Assembly (NCBI RefSeq): GCF_030463565.1
Contig: NC_134646.1
Span: 69,457,710 to 69,521,709, forward strand
Source of the DNA: Pelecanus crispus
Taxonomy: Eukaryota > Chordata > Aves > Pelecaniformes > Pelecanidae
Length of the DNA: 64,000 nucleotides
Direction: 5' to 3'
The position numbers and the translations under genes are program-made. Under the pieces are notes generated by a model. That model searched no databases, was not told the DNA's origin, and was given only the letters and a program-made list of their open reading frames with translations. This document shows, in pieces, positions 14,101 through 24,201 of this stretch. Numbering within the stretch: the first letter of the stretch is position 1; every line of letters starts with the position of its first letter.

Positions 14101-17100
14101 AAGCCAAATAATTCCATTCCAATTGAGTCTCCAGACAGTCAACACATAACTGAACCAGCCCCAAATTGTGCTGCTCTAGCTCAGCAAAAAGGATAGAGGA
14201 AAGCCAAAGAGGACTAGGAAATGTGTAAGAAAGAACAGAAGCATTACTGAGAGGGAGGAGGAACAGGAGAAAAGGAGCTTTTCAGTACCGCCGGTTAAAA
14301 GAAGAGAGGAGACTACAGTTGTGGGGGTAAACAGCCTTTATTGTAACCTGCACACAGTACAGGAAATAAACCAAATTAGACTCCAAGTTGTTACTCATAG
14401 AAAAGCTCGTTTAGTTGATTAATAACTGCCTCCTCAAATTCTGAGAGTGCAATTTTTGGGGTGTTCAGGAAACAAGAAGTCAAAGACATTTTTCATTTTT
14501 TGCTCTTGCTTATCTGGCACAATCATTTTCAGCTGGTGAACACAGATCTTTTAAAGAAGAAAAAAGCATATCCAAAACACTTAAGTACACAAACACCAGG
14601 GAGACATCATGGCTTACACCACAATATCAGTCTTTCACCACAGGTAATAGTTACTCTGCTCCCCATTTAGATATAACCTTTAATTTAATATTCTTATACA
14701 AAATATTCATCTTTTGGAAATGAAAAGTGATCTGCATACCTGCTGTCAAGGTTTTTACAGTTCTGAACAAAGTCATGAAGTGGAGATAATGAAAACATAG
14801 CATTTAGTACTGGGGTGGCCACTTCTGGGCAGTTTTCCACATCCAGTCGATGAAGCAATTCTAAAACATCCCCCTCAGTCAATCGTAACCAGGCTTGAAG
14901 CAGCTTCTTCTTCATTACCTCCTTTACAGCATCTAAAAATTCAATTTAGGAATTTAATTAGGAATTTAAAAGGGTTAAAACTTTAAAGGTCAAAAAATAG
15001 CAAGTTTTTGACATACTTTCACAAATCCTTGTTCTATAGGAGCCTTTTTGGAAAGAAGTTATTATATAGTTGAACTTAACATTACCTTAAAGGAAAAAAA
15101 AATTAAACCAAACCCACAACAGTCAAAAAAGAACTACCTGTGGAGCACTATTACGTCTTTGAGGCAACATAGTTTCACCCCCACCCCCCAGGGAATTAAA
15201 AAACAACCAACAACAACAAAAAAACCAACCCCAAAAACACCCTCTATCCAAAAACTGTTAGATCTAAAGACAGCACCTCAACCCAGAAGATCTACAAACC
15301 ATGAATTCCTGTAGAGCAAGGAAACATTCTGGGGAAGCATTGTTATATACTTGCTCTGTTTCAGGCATTCAGGAACTGGCCCCTTTTGGATGCAAGATAC
15401 TACTGTACAGACCTTTAGTCTGCACCGTCACACAGAATTCTTGTGTTAATTCAATTATTCAAATTTACTTAAAGACACTTTAAGTCCCTCCTCCCCATTG
15501 CCACAACAAACAAATAGTTTCTGGATCAGTAGATTCAATGAAGTAAAAAAGTATTTATGGGAACATCTAGAATATGTACATCATTAATACATACACAGAT
15601 TTCAGCAGGGAAATAGAAAGGCTACTAGTCTGCTAGAAGTACTGCTACTAGTCTGGTAGAAGTAAAAACATAATAACTGGGGAGCAATACAAGTATGCTC
15701 TTAGGACCTTTTAGAAAACAATATCCAATATAATGGAAACATTGAAGTCCACACACACTTGACAACATTCATCTTTCTTCTTATATGTAACTTATTATCA
15801 TAAAGGCAGCACTGAAATAGTCAAGAAATCAAGAGCTGTAAAAAGGCCTTGAAAGAGCTGAATTAAGGTCCTAAGAATGAGAAACCTCTCCAAGAAGGTG
15901 AAAAGCATAAACTAGTACAATGTAGTACAATGAAAAAGAATGAGAATGAGGAATTGACAGCTGAATGCACCCTGAAAAATAGGAGTAAGCAGAATCTGGA
16001 TTATGTCTTCTAGGTCTTGTTTAATTATAAACCCTTGTTCTGAAGCAGATATGGAAAAATATCCAAAATTTCAACCTAGCAACCTTGAACAAGTGGGTTC
16101 GTCTCGTTAGCTTGGGAGTTACTCAGATAAGCAAATCAGATAAAGATATACATATTCAAGGTTATAAGATTTGCAAAACCAATCAAAATGAAGGAATACT
16201 AGTGGACGTATATATAAATGCGGCCAGTTTGGAATATAAACCTCTTTTGCCCAGCAAAGAGCATATGATATCAATGATATCAGTGAGGCTACATACCCTG
16301 GCAGATATTTTCCCTTGTGATTCTAGATGTCAAGAAAAAAGCAAGTCCTCAATAGCTGGGATGAAGAATCATCCTAAGGAAGAGATAGACACCAACAGAG
16401 AAAGTATCTGCTCTGGATCATAAAAGAAGGCAGTTCTTTTATGAGGTCAAACACCTCAATGTCACTGAAATATAGACCACATACAGAGGCTGTACTTTCT
16501 CAGTAAGAGACTACAACAAATCCTTGTTCCTGACAAGTGAAAGATCACAGGAAAAAATAGTGAAGGTAGCTTCCACCCCCAGTTTTGAAAGATTACTAAA
16601 ACAGAAATACGTTCACCCTAAGAAAAAAAGAGTTACCTGTCAAGACCAAGTATTATTGGGGGGGGTGGGGGGGGTGGGTGGTGGTGTGTGTGGCAGCCAG
16701 CAGACAAGAAGCAGCTAGTTAGGTCAATATTCTTTAATATATTTATTAGTTACAAAAATATCTGTAATGAAACATGTTTCAAAATACACTGAATTAAATA
16801 ATTACATTTTTCTACTTCTGTGTTTAATTACATTGTTGGTTTTTAATTTTAATAGCATTTGGTCCTATTTTAGAGCTTAGTGGCTTTCAAGGTTTTTTGA
16901 AAGTGCAATCCTTTTCTGGTTTGTCCAGTCTAAGGGGACTGGAAAACCAAAGCAGCAAGCAGAATTTCTTATGCTTAAACATTTCCTGGTACCTCATGAC
17001 TCCCTTTAAGCTCCTTATCACCATCAGAGCTTCCACATAAATCATCCCCAAAACATTAGAAAGTGTTCTCAAACATTTGTATTAAGATGTTGAGAAATAT

Positions 17101-20100
17101 GATCTCTTACCAGATCTGTCATTAAGTCCTTGTTGCAACAATTTTACTCTCTGCGCTATTGACAGAGCTCTCATGTGAACTTTTTCTGCCAAAACCTTAA
17201 AAAAAATTAAGACATTAAAATACATTTCTACAAATGTTAACAACTGCATTCATTAACTACCTGTAGGTTTAAACTCTCAGTTTTATCCATCCACAAAAAA
17301 CAAGAGTCAATAAAAGCCCGTAATACCTATATCAGCAGCATTGTACCAATACATTAACAAGCAGATTCTTGTGCATGGAAGAAAATGTAAAATTAAATAA
17401 AGTAAAAATAAAGTTAACAAACAGCTTAGAAGCTTGGTAGCTCTGCTTGAATGCAACAGGATACTAAAACTATTCTCTTTAAAGATCCAAGAGCAAGGAA
17501 TACCTGCAATGAAATTACTAAAGTATATACTTTTCCTAAAGCCTACTAACGCAGGGATTCAGTTAAATAGAATTTAAGTCAAGAAAGAACAGAAAAGTGT
17601 TCTGTGGGAAAAAAAAGAAATTAACATTTTGTTTGAAGATCTTGCCCAAGATGCCTGCACAAGAAATATACATGGTAGTGTAGCTTCTTGTCTTTACCCC
17701 TACATGTAAATATAAGTAATGGTTGATACTTCTCAAAATTGGAATACCAGAAATATGCTGGGGGGGGGTAGGGTGGGGTGTTATTTTGGGAGGTTTTGGG
17801 GGTGTTTTTTTGTTTGGTGGGGGTTTTGGGGGGGTTTTTTTTGTTTGTTTTTTTAACACTAGTATTGCTGTGATCCTAACTTTACTGAATTATCTATTAT
17901 GTAATAACAGAGAAGAAAAATTGCTTCACAAAAATCACAAAATGCATAGATAGAAAACAGAAGATTTTATACATAATCTATACTTTTACTGTCTGATCCT
18001 GAATAGCCAAGTTCTATCACAAAAGTACTTTCTACAAAGCAAGTTCTGCAATCAAGTTCAGGGGTTTCAACTTGAAAACTTGTATTAAATCACTCCCCCT
18101 CAAAATTCTGGCAAGTGAAAATAAATTATTTAACCATTCTTAGTATTTAACCAGTTAAATGTAATAAAAGTTTTAAAGCTTTTTTCCTAAGTCAGTCTTT
18201 GCAATTAAGTGATCCAATTTACCTCATATGCCTGCTTCCTGACAGCTTCCGTTACATCCATAGTGCGCCCTACAATTTTTGGCAAAGTCCTTGCTGATGG
18301 AGCAATACATGACAGCACTGCACGCCTCACTTCTGAATTTGAATCATTTTCAAGCAATGTGTTGTAAACTGAAAGTAAAACAGTCATAATAATGTTTTCA
18401 TAATAATTTGAAACATTGTAGCAAAACAGAAAATACGCAAAAACCCAGCAGCTCTTATTAAAACCCTTCTTCTGCCCCTGCATAACTCATACAAATTTAG
18501 GGAACAGTTTAGGGTCAACAACCCCAAGATTTTATGGCAATTACATGCAGAGCTGTGATCTCAAAAGAAATGCAACTATGAAAATATTAGCAATCATATG
18601 TAGGCTCTTCAGTTAATAACTCTGAAATTTGCTGCTCTGGATCCCACCTATAAATAACCCCTTTGTCATTTACTGGACAAAAAAATAAAGCTAAAAAATA
18701 AAATGTTTCCAAATGTTCGCTCCTTAAGACCTCTATTCACCGGCTCTAAATCCTCATTACCTTTGAGGTAGATGCTCAAACTTTCCTGTAAATGGAAAAC
18801 TGTAATCTCCATTAAGCCTACCAAAACTCAAATAGTAAATCTCTCACGTAATGCTTTTTGTTATACCCTTGACCCTTCTTCAAAATTAAAAGCAACAACA
18901 AAAAGAATTTAATCAGAGAATACTTGAATTCATCTTCTTGCTCTGTGAGACGATGATCGACTATGACATTTATGTTCTCCTCAATAAGCAACATATAAAT
19001 AAACACTTAGAAAATATAATTTCAAAGAAGGTACCTTAACAACAACCAAAAAAACCTAACTGACTTACTCTCTTCATGAAAGAGGGTATGTTACGTTTAA
19101 TCAGGGCAAAATTTACATTAACAACAGCTTTGCTAGTACAAACCTACAGTCCATCTACCTTGAGGCAACCCAAGTAGAGGCTTAGTCAAGAATCATACCG
19201 TGCGCAAAGAAACCCACAAACAGCACAAAAGCAGCATCAAGAAACCTGTTTTCCAGAGGTGCTGGTCTCTTAAAGGAAGTGATCCATGAATAAGATGAGA
19301 TTGGGGGGGGGGGGGGGGGAGTGTAGCAAGACCCAGAAAAAGCGTAAGTAAACAATGTCAGTAACCAGTTTGCCTCTCATGGAGCAGACAGCCATAATTT
19401 GAGAAAAAATTAGTTTTTCTATTATCATCTCTACTCCTCTAAGTGTTTTTGTACAAATTCAATTCAATTAATAGTACAAAAGGGTCCTTAGAGTGTAAGA
19501 ACTGAGCAAGCACGTATCATATTTCCACCCCAATTTGCAACATACCATTATTGTCGGCATCCTTCAGCTACGTTCAGTTCATGGAATAGCTTGAGCCCAA
19601 TATGGTTATTTAACCACTGTCATTTAATCCCCAGTGGACTGAAGGGTCTCTCCTTCAAGCAGTTCTATCTTTTCCCCTTGAACATACACCACTCATGCAT
19701 CTACAACCTCCTCTGGCAAGGAGCTTCACAGTTTATGAATTATTACAAGAATACCCTCTAAGATTTGCTTACTCAAAGCTTAAAAAAATGCTTAAAAATG
19801 TTTTGTAATTGTAATAAATTGTAATTTGTAAAAAAAAGTAATGTAAATCAACAAATGTTCTTAAACAAAAGAAAAAGCGCAGTACTACTTACTATTAACA
19901 ACAGGACAGTTTTCATCCTTAGGATCTTGAAGTCTCGACAGGGCCAAGACAGCTTGAATTCTCACACTGGAGAATTTATCTTTAAGTCTAATCAGCATAG
20001 CTTCGTTAATTTTATCAAATAAGTCATCATCAATCTGGGCATTCTCTGGCATATTTCCCAAAATCTTATTAACAAGTTGGCACGTTCGAAACCTAACTGC

Positions 20101-21942
20101 ATGGCTGTTCGCATCGTGACACTTAGGGAAAGAAAAAACAGAAGTATTCTTATAATCACACTTTTCTCATTTCCAACATAAGGCTATTAATATGCATGTG
20201 TAAGTAGTTAATATTCTATACAGTAGATGAAATATGCACTTCTGTATTTCAAAAGCTTTTCCTATTTCAGTTTATTTTTAGTAAGGTTAAAAAGTCACAG
20301 AACTGGAAAACAATTATGGCCCACCGCTTGTATCAGTGGCACTTTACACAATCAGCAATGTCTTCACAAGGGAAAAATCAGGCTTATCACTCAATGCAGA
20401 CTACAGTACCTCAGCTAGCTTACCTCCCTGTCTCCATAAAACATTAGAAGAGAAAAAAATGTATTAGAAATGATGACTAGTGATCTTGGCCTGACCAATA
20501 ATTTTTCCACATCAAAACACTAGTTTAAGAAAATCTAACTCTGCTTGTGTTTTCATGCTATTGGAACTGTCAACCTTCTTTCTATATAACACTTGCAATA
20601 AGCAGAAATGAATAATAGATATGCCAACTATACTTATTTTTACTTATCAAAGAAACTGTATAAATTAATTTCCAAAACACTTCCAGAATTTCACACTTAC
20701 AAATGCACCTATAGTATAACCCTATAATAACACATCTGACAGCCAAATAAGAAAACAATTCATATTTACTCAGGGGCCTAACTTTTGAAATCCAGTTGTT
20801 TGGTTATTGGGGCGGGGGGTGGTGGTGGTGGATTTTTTGGGTTTGCAGGGGGTGTTACTCACAAAGCACTAGCTTTGCCTTGCTTTCACTTTTTAAGTTC
20901 TAGTTGGTAGGTATCATCTCAAGCACCAGAAAGTTTCCCCCACCAGAAGTTTCCATTTGTTATGTTAAAGATTTGATAAGTGTTACTATACCTCAAGCAG
21001 AAATTTAAACACATAATTCAGAATCAAATTATCTTCTTCTCCTTCCTCACTACCATCCTCTTTCTCCATTTGATAAAATGAAGTAACAAATTTAGCCGCA
21101 AAATTGATCACTTGTTCCACTGCTGGTTCCCGTCTGTAGATTATCATAGCATACTTAAGGAAATGAATGAATTTTTCATGAAAGTCTTCCTTATCTTCCA
21201 ACTGAAAAAAAAGTAAAAAAAAAAAAAAATTCAAACCACAATAAAAGATAACTGCCTGGTTCATCTTTCAAAAGCAGTGCCACAGAAAAATAAAATAAAT
21301 GAGTTTATAATTGACAGGTTCCATTTCAATTTTGAAAGCGCTATAGCCCGCAGTTAGGGCACACCCGCTGTCGTGCACTCTTCGCCGAGTATTTTGCTTT
21401 AACTCCACAGCAGGCATGTGTCTTGACCGCTGGGCTCCATTCTGCCGTTTACTTTTACCTGCTAACGGGTTTCAGAACGGCAATCAACACCCTCATCCAT
21501 TACTATCCTGTGTCACACCTACTTCTCGGGTATCCAAATACCTTCATCAGTACCTGCCGTGGGCTGTTCTTACACCCACGCTCGCGGGAGACAACTGTGT
21601 ATAATAGTTTAGCGTGTAGCTTGTGGTCTAGAATTCTGGTTTGTTTTTTTTTAAGTCGCAGGGCTCCTGTCAGGCATACTGGCCTCAACGCTTGTTTTAG
21701 GGGAAACGAGACCGAAGAGGCCCCGTCCCTCTGAAGGAAGAGCAGAGCAGGTCCTGAGCGCCCTCACGTTCCCCTCAGCCTGGCGGGCCCCCGCTCCTCC
21801 CGCCGCCGGCAGGCCCCGAGGGCGGGCGTACCTGGTTATAGGTGCTCTTCAAAGCCACGACAAGTTTCGCGTGGTTCTGGTGAGGCTTCTGGGCCAGCTG
21901 AAAGGCTTCTTTGATTTGCAGAAGCTTCTTTTTCGCTCCCAT
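1976..21942 (-). CDS. NCAPG: NCAPG, condensin I complex subunit G (5' fifteen coding exons, 3' end outside window)
   Basis: NCAPG is the HEAT-repeat subunit that binds the kleisin NCAPH in condensin I and helps compact mitotic chromosomes. The start is the ATG at 21942-21940 on the minus strand, in a strong Kozak context (G at -3, G at +4), opening with MGAKKKLLQIKEAF. Fifteen exons join with correct phases and AG/GT borders: 21832-21942, 20992-21201, 19893-20121, 18223-18368, 17111-17195, 14740-14932, 12235-12384, 10409-10549, 9301-9424, 7844-7933, 7502-7681, 6934-7044, 4783-4902, 2486-2719 and 1976-2157. They total 2,306 nt, about 769 residues. Recognisable blocks include SEVRRAVLSCIAPSA, LLHRLDVEN, MTKEFIGQQLILII and LLWYNPVTEED. 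No stop or frameshift was found. The human protein is about 1,015 aa, so about 245 C-terminal residues lie left of base 1. Identity is confident; exon borders are read by eye. Confidence 0.96.
2486..2719 (-). CDS. NCAPG: NCAPG exon 14 (residues 631-708)
   Basis: It reads VLQIDNIKVKLSALKAIF and QLMLFGIEPFKARRG, then an acidic insert (CEEESKTIEEEETATI) and LLQLLSGFLDSE between CATAG and GTAAGA. It is 234 nt with both ends in phase 0. The acidic insert is low complexity and likely variable among birds. Confidence 0.95.
3932..4507 (+). mobile_element. Solo LTR of an avian endogenous retrovirus
   Basis: This 576-bp element starts TGTCCTCG and ends CCACGACA. It is flanked by perfect 5-bp target duplications CTCAC (3927-3931 and 4508-4512). 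A degenerate TATA-like box (AGTATAGAAA) lies near 4185, followed by a (TAT)n-rich stretch at 4300-4375. Its sequence closely resembles the left LTR at 55271-55777 in reverse orientation, so both are one family. It lies in NCAPG intron 13, opposite to the gene. No internal retroviral sequence remains, as expected after LTR-LTR recombination. Confidence 0.9.
4783..4902 (-). CDS. NCAPG: NCAPG exon 13 (residues 591-630)
   Basis: It reads ILPGITNVHPAVRNMAVL, CLGCCALQNKEFARQQ and LALLLQ between TTTCCAG and GTAAAA. It is 120 nt with both ends in phase 0. A solo LTR sits in the following (downstream) intron. Confidence 0.95.
5715..6280 (-). mobile_element. Ancient CR1/L3-like LINE fragment
   Basis: The plus strand reads like the antisense of a diverged CR1-type 3' region: GGTCATCTAGCCCATTGTCT at the 3' end, then GGAATTCCACAGACT and the GAAGCCATTCCATACTTTTC...GTCCTTCTCTTGACC block. 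It is strongly mutated and has no open frame. It lies in NCAPG intron 12 (4903-6933). Confidence 0.55.
6398..6414. repeat. G8-AA-C7 perfect inverted homopolymer
   Basis: Eight G, two A and seven C in a row form a near-perfect self-complementary hairpin with a two-base loop, in NCAPG intron 12. There is no known function. It may also be an error-prone assembly spot. Confidence 0.8.
6500..6522. repeat. Poly(A) tract, 23 bp
   Basis: An uninterrupted run of 23 A on the plus strand in NCAPG intron 12. It could be a retroelement tail remnant. No target duplication was recognised. Confidence 0.8.
6934..7044 (-). CDS. NCAPG: NCAPG exon 12 (residues 554-590)
   Basis: It reads NDPETLLKCLMMCYELLK and MSLSKGIGPTVNEIIESL between TTGAAG and GTATGT. 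It is 111 nt with both ends in phase 0. Confidence 0.94.
7502..7681 (-). CDS. NCAPG: NCAPG exon 11 (residues 494-553)
   Basis: It reads LAEIKVKLFEAKEALEE, VLQDFNKASVLKEKI, LIKETEQPEIKEM and ends EK before GTCTCT. It is 180 nt with both ends in phase 0. The peptide is charged and helical. It is the linker between the two HEAT halves of the subunit. Confidence 0.95.
7844..7933 (-). CDS. NCAPG: NCAPG exon 10 (residues 464-493)
   Basis: It reads IAEIISEVREPIVTV and DVAEIRKRELK between ACAACAG and GTAAGC. It is 90 nt with both ends in phase 0. This small exon leads into the charged linker. Confidence 0.93.
9301..9424 (-). CDS. NCAPG: NCAPG exon 9 (residues 422-463)
   Basis: It reads KHLIVTLQKILILP, LIPLLAERLLSIVKDDD and RRIQI between TGCAG and GTGAGT. 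It is 124 nt, phase 2 in and phase 0 out. HEAT-type helices agree with the human LQEILILP...ERLLHII segment. Confidence 0.94.
10409..10549 (-). CDS. NCAPG: NCAPG exon 8 (residues 375-422)
   Basis: It reads YLQNMPVLSEEQREDF, NLMTKEFIGQQLILIIG and MDTTEEGGR between ATTCAG and GTAAAC. It is 141 nt, phase 2 to phase 2. A C/A-rich tract lies about 25 bp upstream of the acceptor on the transcribed side. Confidence 0.95.
10575..10690. repeat. C/A-rich low-complexity tract
   Basis: This is a run of ACCCC/AACCAAA-type units, ending in CCCCCCCC then AAAAAA, on the plus strand (G/T-rich on the NCAPG sense strand). G runs on the transcript strand could form quadruplexes. It lies just upstream of the exon 8 acceptor. 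Confidence 0.7.
12235..12384 (-). CDS. NCAPG: NCAPG exon 7 (residues 325-375)
   Basis: It reads KLIPLEDLTAENVLYW, CEYLKSKGEEGEDLLEQ and ILPEPAIYADYLL between TTTAG and GTACAT. It is 150 nt, phase 2 to phase 2. Both flanking splice sites are canonical. Confidence 0.95.
14740..14932 (-). CDS. NCAPG: NCAPG exon 6 (residues 261-325)
   Basis: It reads DAVKEVMKKKLLQAWLRL, ELLHRLDVEN and VLNAMFSLSPLHDFVQNC between TTTTAG and GTATGC. It is 193 nt, phase 1 in and phase 2 out. The upstream intron (14933-17110) is about 2.2 kb. Confidence 0.95.
15170..15245. repeat. C/A-rich low-complexity tract
   Basis: The plus strand carries CCCCCACCCCCC followed by AACAACAACAAA and ACCCCAAAAACACC units in NCAPG intron 5. 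It is of the same compositional type as the tract at 10575-10690. Confidence 0.65.
16658..16693. repeat. G-rich tract (possible G-quadruplex)
   Basis: The plus strand carries G9-T-G8-T-G3 runs followed by (GT)n in NCAPG intron 5. At least four G runs of three or more lie within 36 bp, which satisfies the usual G-quadruplex pattern. Confidence 0.7.
17111..17195 (-). CDS. NCAPG: NCAPG exon 5 (residues 233-261)
   Basis: It encodes VLAEKVHMRALSIAQRV and LLQQGLNDRS plus one base, between TTTAAG and GTAAGA. It is 85 nt, entering in phase 0 and leaving in phase 1. It matches the short exon that follows the RKxAYxV block in NCAPG. Confidence 0.94.
17760..17846. repeat. G/T-rich tract (possible G-quadruplex)
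   Basis: Runs of G (up to ten) alternate with T runs over about 85 bp in NCAPG intron 4. It is C/A-rich on the gene sense strand. The two reading frames seen here on opposite strands are low-complexity artefacts. Confidence 0.7.
18223..18368 (-). CDS. NCAPG: NCAPG exon 4 (residues 184-232)
   Basis: Two bases complete the split codon (N-I), then YNTLLENDSNSEVRRAV, CIAPSARTLPKIVGRT and VRKQAYE follow before GTAAAT. It is 146 nt and leaves in phase 0. This is among the most conserved parts of the protein. Confidence 0.96.
19303..19319. repeat. Poly(G) run, 17 bp
   Basis: Seventeen consecutive G on the plus strand in NCAPG intron 3. The length is likely uncertain in any assembly. Confidence 0.8.
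19630..19790 (-). mobile_element. Ancient CR1/L3-like LINE fragment
   Basis: The plus strand reads CCTCTGGCAAGGAGCTTCACAG preceded by a pyrimidine-rich stretch ending in CATACACC. This resembles the antisense of the conserved CR1 3' region (CTCTGGCAATGAGTTCCACAG). It is short, diverged and in NCAPG intron 3. Confidence 0.45.
19893..20121 (-). CDS. NCAPG: NCAPG exon 3 (residues 108-184)
   Basis: It starts CHDANSHAVRFR after CTAAG and ends CPVVN plus one base before GTAAGT, so it leaves in phase 1. HEAT-repeat helices NKILGNMPENAQ and VRIQAVLALSRLQDPKDE are clear NCAPG blocks. Confidence 0.94.
20992..21201 (-). CDS. NCAPG: NCAPG exon 2 (residues 38-107)
   Basis: The exon starts after a T-rich tract and CAG with LEDKEDFHEKFIHF, and ends KFLLE|GTATAG. 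It is 210 nt, phase 0 to phase 0. It contains the first HEAT helices (REPAVEQVINFAAKFVTSF) followed by an acidic loop (EKEDGSEEGEEDN). Confidence 0.95.
21832..21942 (-). CDS. NCAPG: NCAPG exon 1 (residues 1-37)
   Basis: It encodes MGAKKKLLQIKEAF through KSTYNQ, 37 complete codons ending in phase 0 at CCAG|GTAC. It lies at the edge of the CpG island. The peptide keeps the KEAFxLAQxPHQNxAKLVVAL signature of the NCAPG N-terminus. Confidence 0.95.
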
Positions 21943-22216
21943 GGCTGCTGAGAAAGGGGTCGGTCACGTCACGCCTCCCCTGCTCCGGACCCCCGCAGCG
22001 CAGAGCCGCCCCGGGAAGGCGGAGAGCTGCTGCTCCCGCACAGGGCCCTCCAGCCCCGAGGCCCCTCCGAATGGCGGAAGGAGCGCCCACCGCAAGCGGG
22101 CCGAGGCCCCGGCCCAACAGCCCCGCCTCGCCGCCCGCTCCAGCCGCGGGGCCGACACCGGACACCACCGCCGCCGCGCGCGCCGCAGCAACGGCCGCCG
22201 CGCCCGCGCCCCCAGC

Positions 22217-22222
22217 TTCAAA
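22217..22222 (-). promoter_or_regulatory. Candidate CHR element (TTTGAA) of NCAPG
   Basis: TTTGAA on the minus strand, in the context GGGTTTGAAGC, lies about 275 bp upstream of the NCAPG start inside the CpG island. CHR elements bind the DREAM/MuvB complexes that restrict many mitotic genes to G2/M, the expected timing for NCAPG. A six-base match is weak evidence, and a second TTTGAA lies at about 22429-22434. Confidence 0.35.
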
Positions 22223-22359
22223 CCCGGCGCGAGACCCGCTCCCGCTCTCGCGAGAACGTCGGCGGAGGCGGGAGCGAGGGGGTGCGCGCGCTCGCCTCCC
22301 CGCGCGCGGGAGATGAGGCGGGCAGCGGCCGTTAGCTGGGAGCGCCCGGGGAGCGCCGC

Positions 22360-22372
22360 GCCGCCATCTTGC
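22360..22372 (-). promoter_or_regulatory. Candidate YY1 site (CAAGATGGCGG)
   Basis: The minus strand reads AGCAAGATGGCGGCG, a close match to the YY1 core (AAnATGGCGGC), which is common just downstream of TATA-less start sites. It suggests a transcription start near here. It is about 420 bp upstream of the NCAPG ATG and could serve NCAPG or a divergent transcript. Confidence 0.45.
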
Positions 22373-24102
22373 TCTGGGGAGGGCGGGGAGGGCGGCGGGA
22401 GCGGCTGGGCGCAGGGCGGGAGCGGCTGTTTCAAAGCAGCCCGGGCGTCCGCCCTGCCGCGGCTGAGGACAAGCGTCGGGCGAGAGGGTTTCCAGAATGT
22501 ATGTTGGTGCAGAATAGCTCAATAAGCCTGGCAAACTCTGGTGCTGCCCTCAGCCAGTCTCCCAAAGTCCTCTCCGGACGCGATCGTCTGGCAAAATGAG
22601 TATAGTTGCGTTTTGTGAACGGGAGCCTTACACCGAAGCAATTGGGGCAGCAAACTGAGAAAGCTCAGCCTGTGCCTAAAAGTAATAAAAGCCCTTTGGA
22701 GAATGATTATCCGATGAGACAAAAAATGCTCAGCTACTGTATCTACAGTGAGATATGTGTGCCTGTTTTAAAGTTCACTTTTGCCTATTTTAAAGATTCA
22801 GGTAACAAAGGGGATTAAGTTCACAGTTAAATAACTGGTTACTTAGGTCCCTGGGTGAACTATCTAAGCTGAATCTAACTTGCAGACTGCGTGTTCCTTA
22901 TTGAAACATCCTTCTGTTTTGTACCAGCTGTAAGGGGGGTTGAAAGGATGGATAGTATGGATAACTGACTTGTTGGAATGCATATCTGCATTCCTTCCAG
23001 ACTGCATCTTTTACTAGTGGAAATTTTCCCCAAATTTTCAAGCATTTGTTGTGAACCTAATGTTTTCCCAGAAATCCTTTAACTTGAGAATAGTAATAAA
23101 TTAAAAACAGGAAAGGTAACTAGGCTCAAAGTCCAGAGACATGTTACAGTTTACAGAACATACTGTGAGACAGGGACTGATACTTAATGAGAAGCAAGGC
23201 AGGGGATGATTAGCTGAGGGGAAACATTCTGAGCATGTATTAATTACAGAGTTATGGACAGCATTCAAAAATGTGAACAGAGGTAGTTACCTTAAGTTCC
23301 TAGTGTCCACAGTTACTTGACCTCTATGTGTGTTTGGGCTTAAAAAAAAAAAAAGTCTAATTACCTCAAGTGATGACAGTTATGTAGTAAGAACAGATGA
23401 TATACCATCAGTAGGTCAAATAGGCAGAACCCATCCTGAAGAAGGGTCATTTTTGGCTAAGAAAAAACACGCCTAACAAATAAAATAGATAAGCACTAGG
23501 GGTCAGTCTTGTTCCATATCTGAATCTTCACAGTGTTTTCTTTAAGTAGCAGATTTTTATCGACAAAATAATGGAATTCTTTTATCTTTACAATTGTGTC
23601 AAGGATTATGGGGTATATGAGCTGTAAGTGGAGAATGGAGGGCAGAAGCAGGAAAAAAAGCGTTCTATTTTATAGATAAAAATAAATTTTAAAATCATTT
23701 ATACGTGGCAGATGTTTTTTCCCTGATGTACTGTATTACCATACATTTGTGTATGTTTAAAACAGATACCTGCTTTTTAAAGATAAGTCGTTTGTATTTT
23801 GTATTAACTTTTAAAACGTATGGATCTGGCCTAATCCTCTTCTGCTCCTAGAGAGCAGGAACTTGATTCTATATGCACAATAGTAACATAGAATCATATA
23901 TATTAACTTTTTCCTAAAAGTTTTTATTTTATGTTGGAGAAATAGTCACTCTTAAAAACCACTATAATCAACAGCAAATCCTCAATGAACTGGGTTTTTT
24001 TGGAAGGCTTTATTTTCTAGAGAAATACAATGTGTAACTGTCTTTCTATTTAAGATTTTTTTTACTGGAAAATTAACTTAACCTAGCTTTTTTCCACTAT
24101 AG

Positions 24103-24201
24103 AAGACTATGGAAACAGGAAAAGAAGAGGATGTGAAGAAGAGGATGGAAACATATGTGTTTCGCAGCCTATTTGTGCCTTCCTGCATCTCAGATCTACA
24201 G
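24103..24201 (+). other. Exon-like open segment, unrecognised
   Basis: A T-rich tract and ACTATAG precede 99 bases that are open in frame (33 codons, KTMETGKEEDVKKRMETYVF and onward), followed by CTACAG|GTGAGG. Length is divisible by three. The peptide is not recognised. It could be an exon of a noncoding or rapidly evolving transcript running right from the CpG island, or chance. Confidence 0.3.

Larger units (their letters stand above)
21750..22480. promoter_or_regulatory. CpG island / NCAPG promoter
   Basis: This is the only long stretch that is strongly GC- and CpG-rich in the left half of the window. It spans NCAPG exon 1 and about 500 bp upstream. It holds many GC boxes (GGGCGGG on either strand) and no TATA box near the start codon. 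Overlapping long reading frames here on both strands are a by-product of high GC. The arrangement is typical for a housekeeping or cell-cycle gene promoter and could also fire divergently to the right. Confidence 0.85.

Noticed and set aside
17563..17953. Pro/Lys-rich minus frame and Gly/Phe-rich plus frame
   Set aside because: Both are translations of one G/T low-complexity tract in an NCAPG intron.
21836..22534. Long overlapping reading frames of 156-232 codons on both strands
   Set aside because: They lie in the CpG island, where stop codons are rare; peptides are Ala/Arg/Gly/Pro-rich and overlap NCAPG exon 1 and its promoter.
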